Shown here one piece after another: positions 7,231 to 8,251 of a stretch of DNA of 8,251 nucleotides. The DNA comes from Ignavibacteriales bacterium (GTDB lineage Bacteria; Bacteroidota; Ignavibacteria; Ignavibacteriales; Melioribacteraceae). The notes beneath the pieces are model-generated. The model had not been told where the DNA came from. It ran no database searches and was given only the letters and a program-made list of their open reading frames with translations. The position numbers were made by a program, and so were the translations under genes. The stretch is from NCBI GenBank assembly GCA_020059785.1, contig JAGVBL010000031.1, positions 1 to 8,251 of the forward strand, in the 5' to 3' direction. The stretch's first letter is position 1; the number at the start of each line of letters is the position of its first letter.

Positions 7231-7269
7231 TTATCCCTCTATACATATTCTTTTTTTGCTCTTGCTCAT
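7231..7269 (-). other. Possible 12-codon leader ORF ahead of the SPOR gene
   Basis: An ATG at 7267-7269 inside the hexamer array opens a frame reading MSKSKKRICIEG, which ends with TAA at 7231-7233, one base before the TTG start of the SPOR gene. The geometry would permit termination-reinitiation onto a weak start codon. Its own ribosome binding site is poor (AAGAG only 1 nt from the ATG), so it may be chance. Confidence 0.2.
7235..7239 (-). promoter_or_regulatory. Shine-Dalgarno GAGGG deciding the TTG start of the SPOR gene
   Basis: GAGGG on the minus strand is 5 nt before the TTG at 7227-7229. With the in-frame TAG at 7239-7241 it leaves the TTG as the only start that preserves the signal peptide. 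Confidence 0.6.
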
Positions 7270-7285
7270 GCTCTTGATCTTGATC
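7256..7285 (-). repeat. Intergenic GAGCAN hexanucleotide repeat array
   Basis: Five consecutive hexamers read on the minus strand: GATCAA twice, GAGCAT once, GAGCAA twice, followed by an A-run. It begins 12 nt after the miaB stop and lies in the 68-nt gap before the SPOR gene. It has the same unit, strand and 14-mer core (CAAGAGCATGAGCA) as the array at 721-786. Confidence 0.8.
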
Positions 7286-7297
7286 TATTCTTTAAGA

Positions 7298-8251
7298 TCA
7301 CGATACAGATTTAGAAATATAATCACCAAACAATGTAGCCGAAGTAGCGCGATGAATTTTTACCTTAACATAGTCACCCTCACCTACATTATCAACTCTC
7401 GGGAATACTACCACCTTATTTGTATCAGTTCTGCCGGCAAAAAACTGGTCCGACTTTTTACTGTTCCCTTCAACAAGAACAACTTCTTCTGCACCAATTA
7501 AAGATTGATTAATTTCATGAGAGATTGACTGCTGAAGCTCTATGATATCATTCAGCCGTTTTGATTTCACCTCATCTTCAACATCATCAATCATATTATA
7601 TGCTTTAGTTCCTTCCCGTGGAGAATACTTAAACATATAAGCGCCATCATAACGCACACGCTGCATTACATCAAGAGTCATCAAATGATCTTCAATTGTT
7701 TCGGTTGGAAATCCTGAAATTATATCTGTTGAGAAACTTACACCGGGAATTATATTCCTTGCTTTATCTATAAGGTTAAGATAATGTTCTATTGTATAGG
7801 TTCTGTTCATCAAATGTAAAATTCTGTTAGAGCCGGATTGAACCGGGAGGTGAATGTAATTACAAATGTTAGAATGCTCTGCAATAGTAAATAATAGTTT
7901 ATCGGATAGATCTTGCGGGTGTGATGTTGTAAATCGAACTCTTACTGATCTGTCCACAACTGCACAAGCAGCAAGAAGATCAGCAAAATCATTTCCATTA
8001 TCGTTATACGAGTTTACATTCTGACCGAGTAAAGTGACTTCTTTAAATCCCCTCGTAGAGAGTTGTTGAACTTCTTCAACAATTGAATTGAGAGAGCGAC
8101 TTCTTTCCCTTCCTCTTGTAAATGGAACAACACAAAAGGTGCAGAACTTATCGCATCCTCTCATTACAGAAATCCATGCATTTAGTCCGTCTTCTCGGTA
8201 TGGAGTAATATCGTCATAAGTTTCTGTACGCGAAAGTTTTACTCCAATTCC
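7298..8251 (-). CDS. miaB: tRNA-2-methylthio-N6-dimethylallyladenosine synthase MiaB, N-terminus missing
   Basis: The frame is open from the right window edge to TGA at 7298-7300 (317 residues). MiaB is a radical-SAM methylthiotransferase that converts i6A37 to ms2i6A37 in tRNAs reading UNN codons, using two 4Fe-4S clusters. The visible part starts with VKLSRTETYDDITPYREDGLN-like family sequence, then the radical-SAM motif RGCDKFCTFC (C33, C37, C40 of the partial protein), then VVPFTRGRERSR. Further family blocks are LLGQNVNSY, HLPVQSGSNRIL and DIISGFPTET. A C-terminal TRAM RNA-binding domain covers about residues 250-315 (VVLVEGNSKKSDQFFAGRT to LFGDYI). The missing piece, about 120 residues, is the N-terminal UPF0004 domain with the second cluster's cysteines. 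These blocks favour MiaB over MtaB or RimO. The internal ATG at 8164 lies within the family sequence and is not the start. Confidence 0.95.
   Translation of the reverse strand, partial: GIGVKLSRTETYDDITPYREDGLNAWISVMRGCDKFCTFCVVPFTRGRERSRSLNSIVEEVQQLSTRGFKEVTLLGQNVNSYNDNGNDFADLLAACAVVDRSVRVRFTTSHPQDLSDKLLFTIAEHSNICNYIHLPVQSGSNRILHLMNRTYTIEHYLNLIDKARNIIPGVSFSTDIISGFPTETIEDHLMTLDVMQRVRYDGAYMFKYSPREGTKAYNMIDDVEDEVKSKRLNDIIELQQSISHEINQSLIGAEEVVLVEGNSKKSDQFFAGRTDTNKVVVFPRVDNVGEGDYVKVKIHRATSATLFGDYISKSVS

Noticed and set aside
7256..7501. Plus-strand open frame of about 81 codons over the end of miaB
   Set aside because: It lies antisense to the TRAM domain of miaB and across the repeat, with hydrophobic low-complexity sequence and no family resemblance.

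Overview
The window is an AT-rich bacterial segment in which every supported gene lies on the minus strand, so the genes read from right to left. No rRNA, tRNA, IS element, integrase or CRISPR array is visible. The order miaB, then a sigma-54 activator without a receiver domain, then an LptE-family lipoprotein is a gene order I recall from Bacteroidota/Chlorobi-group genomes. Together with the composition and the hexanucleotide repeat arrays it points to the Ignavibacteria/Bacteroidota side of the FCB group. The lineage is an inference, not a search result.

Layout in transcription order: miaB (tRNA methylthiotransferase, N-terminus off the right edge, 7298-8251); a 68-nt gap holding a short GAGCAN hexamer array and a possible 12-codon leader ORF; a secreted TPR-like/SPOR protein with a TTG start (6546-7229); a 237-nt gap, the largest in the window and the likeliest promoter region, holding a perfect 9-bp tandem duplication; a PspF-like sigma-54 activator (5202-6308); an LptE-like lipoprotein overlapping it by 14 nt (4676-5215); a processive CslA-like family 2 glycosyltransferase (3169-4635); a cytoplasmic TPR protein starting at the base after the glycosyltransferase stop (2500-3168); a 3-methyladenine DNA glycosylase (1884-2495); a family 9 (heptosyltransferase-type) glycosyltransferase (836-1867); and a secreted DUF3108 protein cut by the left edge (1-827).

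From 6308 down to the left edge the genes are separated by at most about 40 nt, or overlap, and so form one probable operon. Its theme is the cell envelope: LPS transport to the outer membrane (LptE), a polysaccharide-making GT2, an LPS-core-type GT9 and a periplasmic DUF3108 protein. The DNA glycosylase and TPR protein look like passengers or translationally coupled partners.

The least ordinary signal is a family of imperfect GAGCAN hexamer repeats present in two places. One array is intergenic. The other (66 bp) is read in frame at the N-terminus of the DUF3108 protein, where it supplies a ladder of in-frame ATG codons just ahead of the signal peptide. I see no clear evidence of a wholly new multi-gene system.
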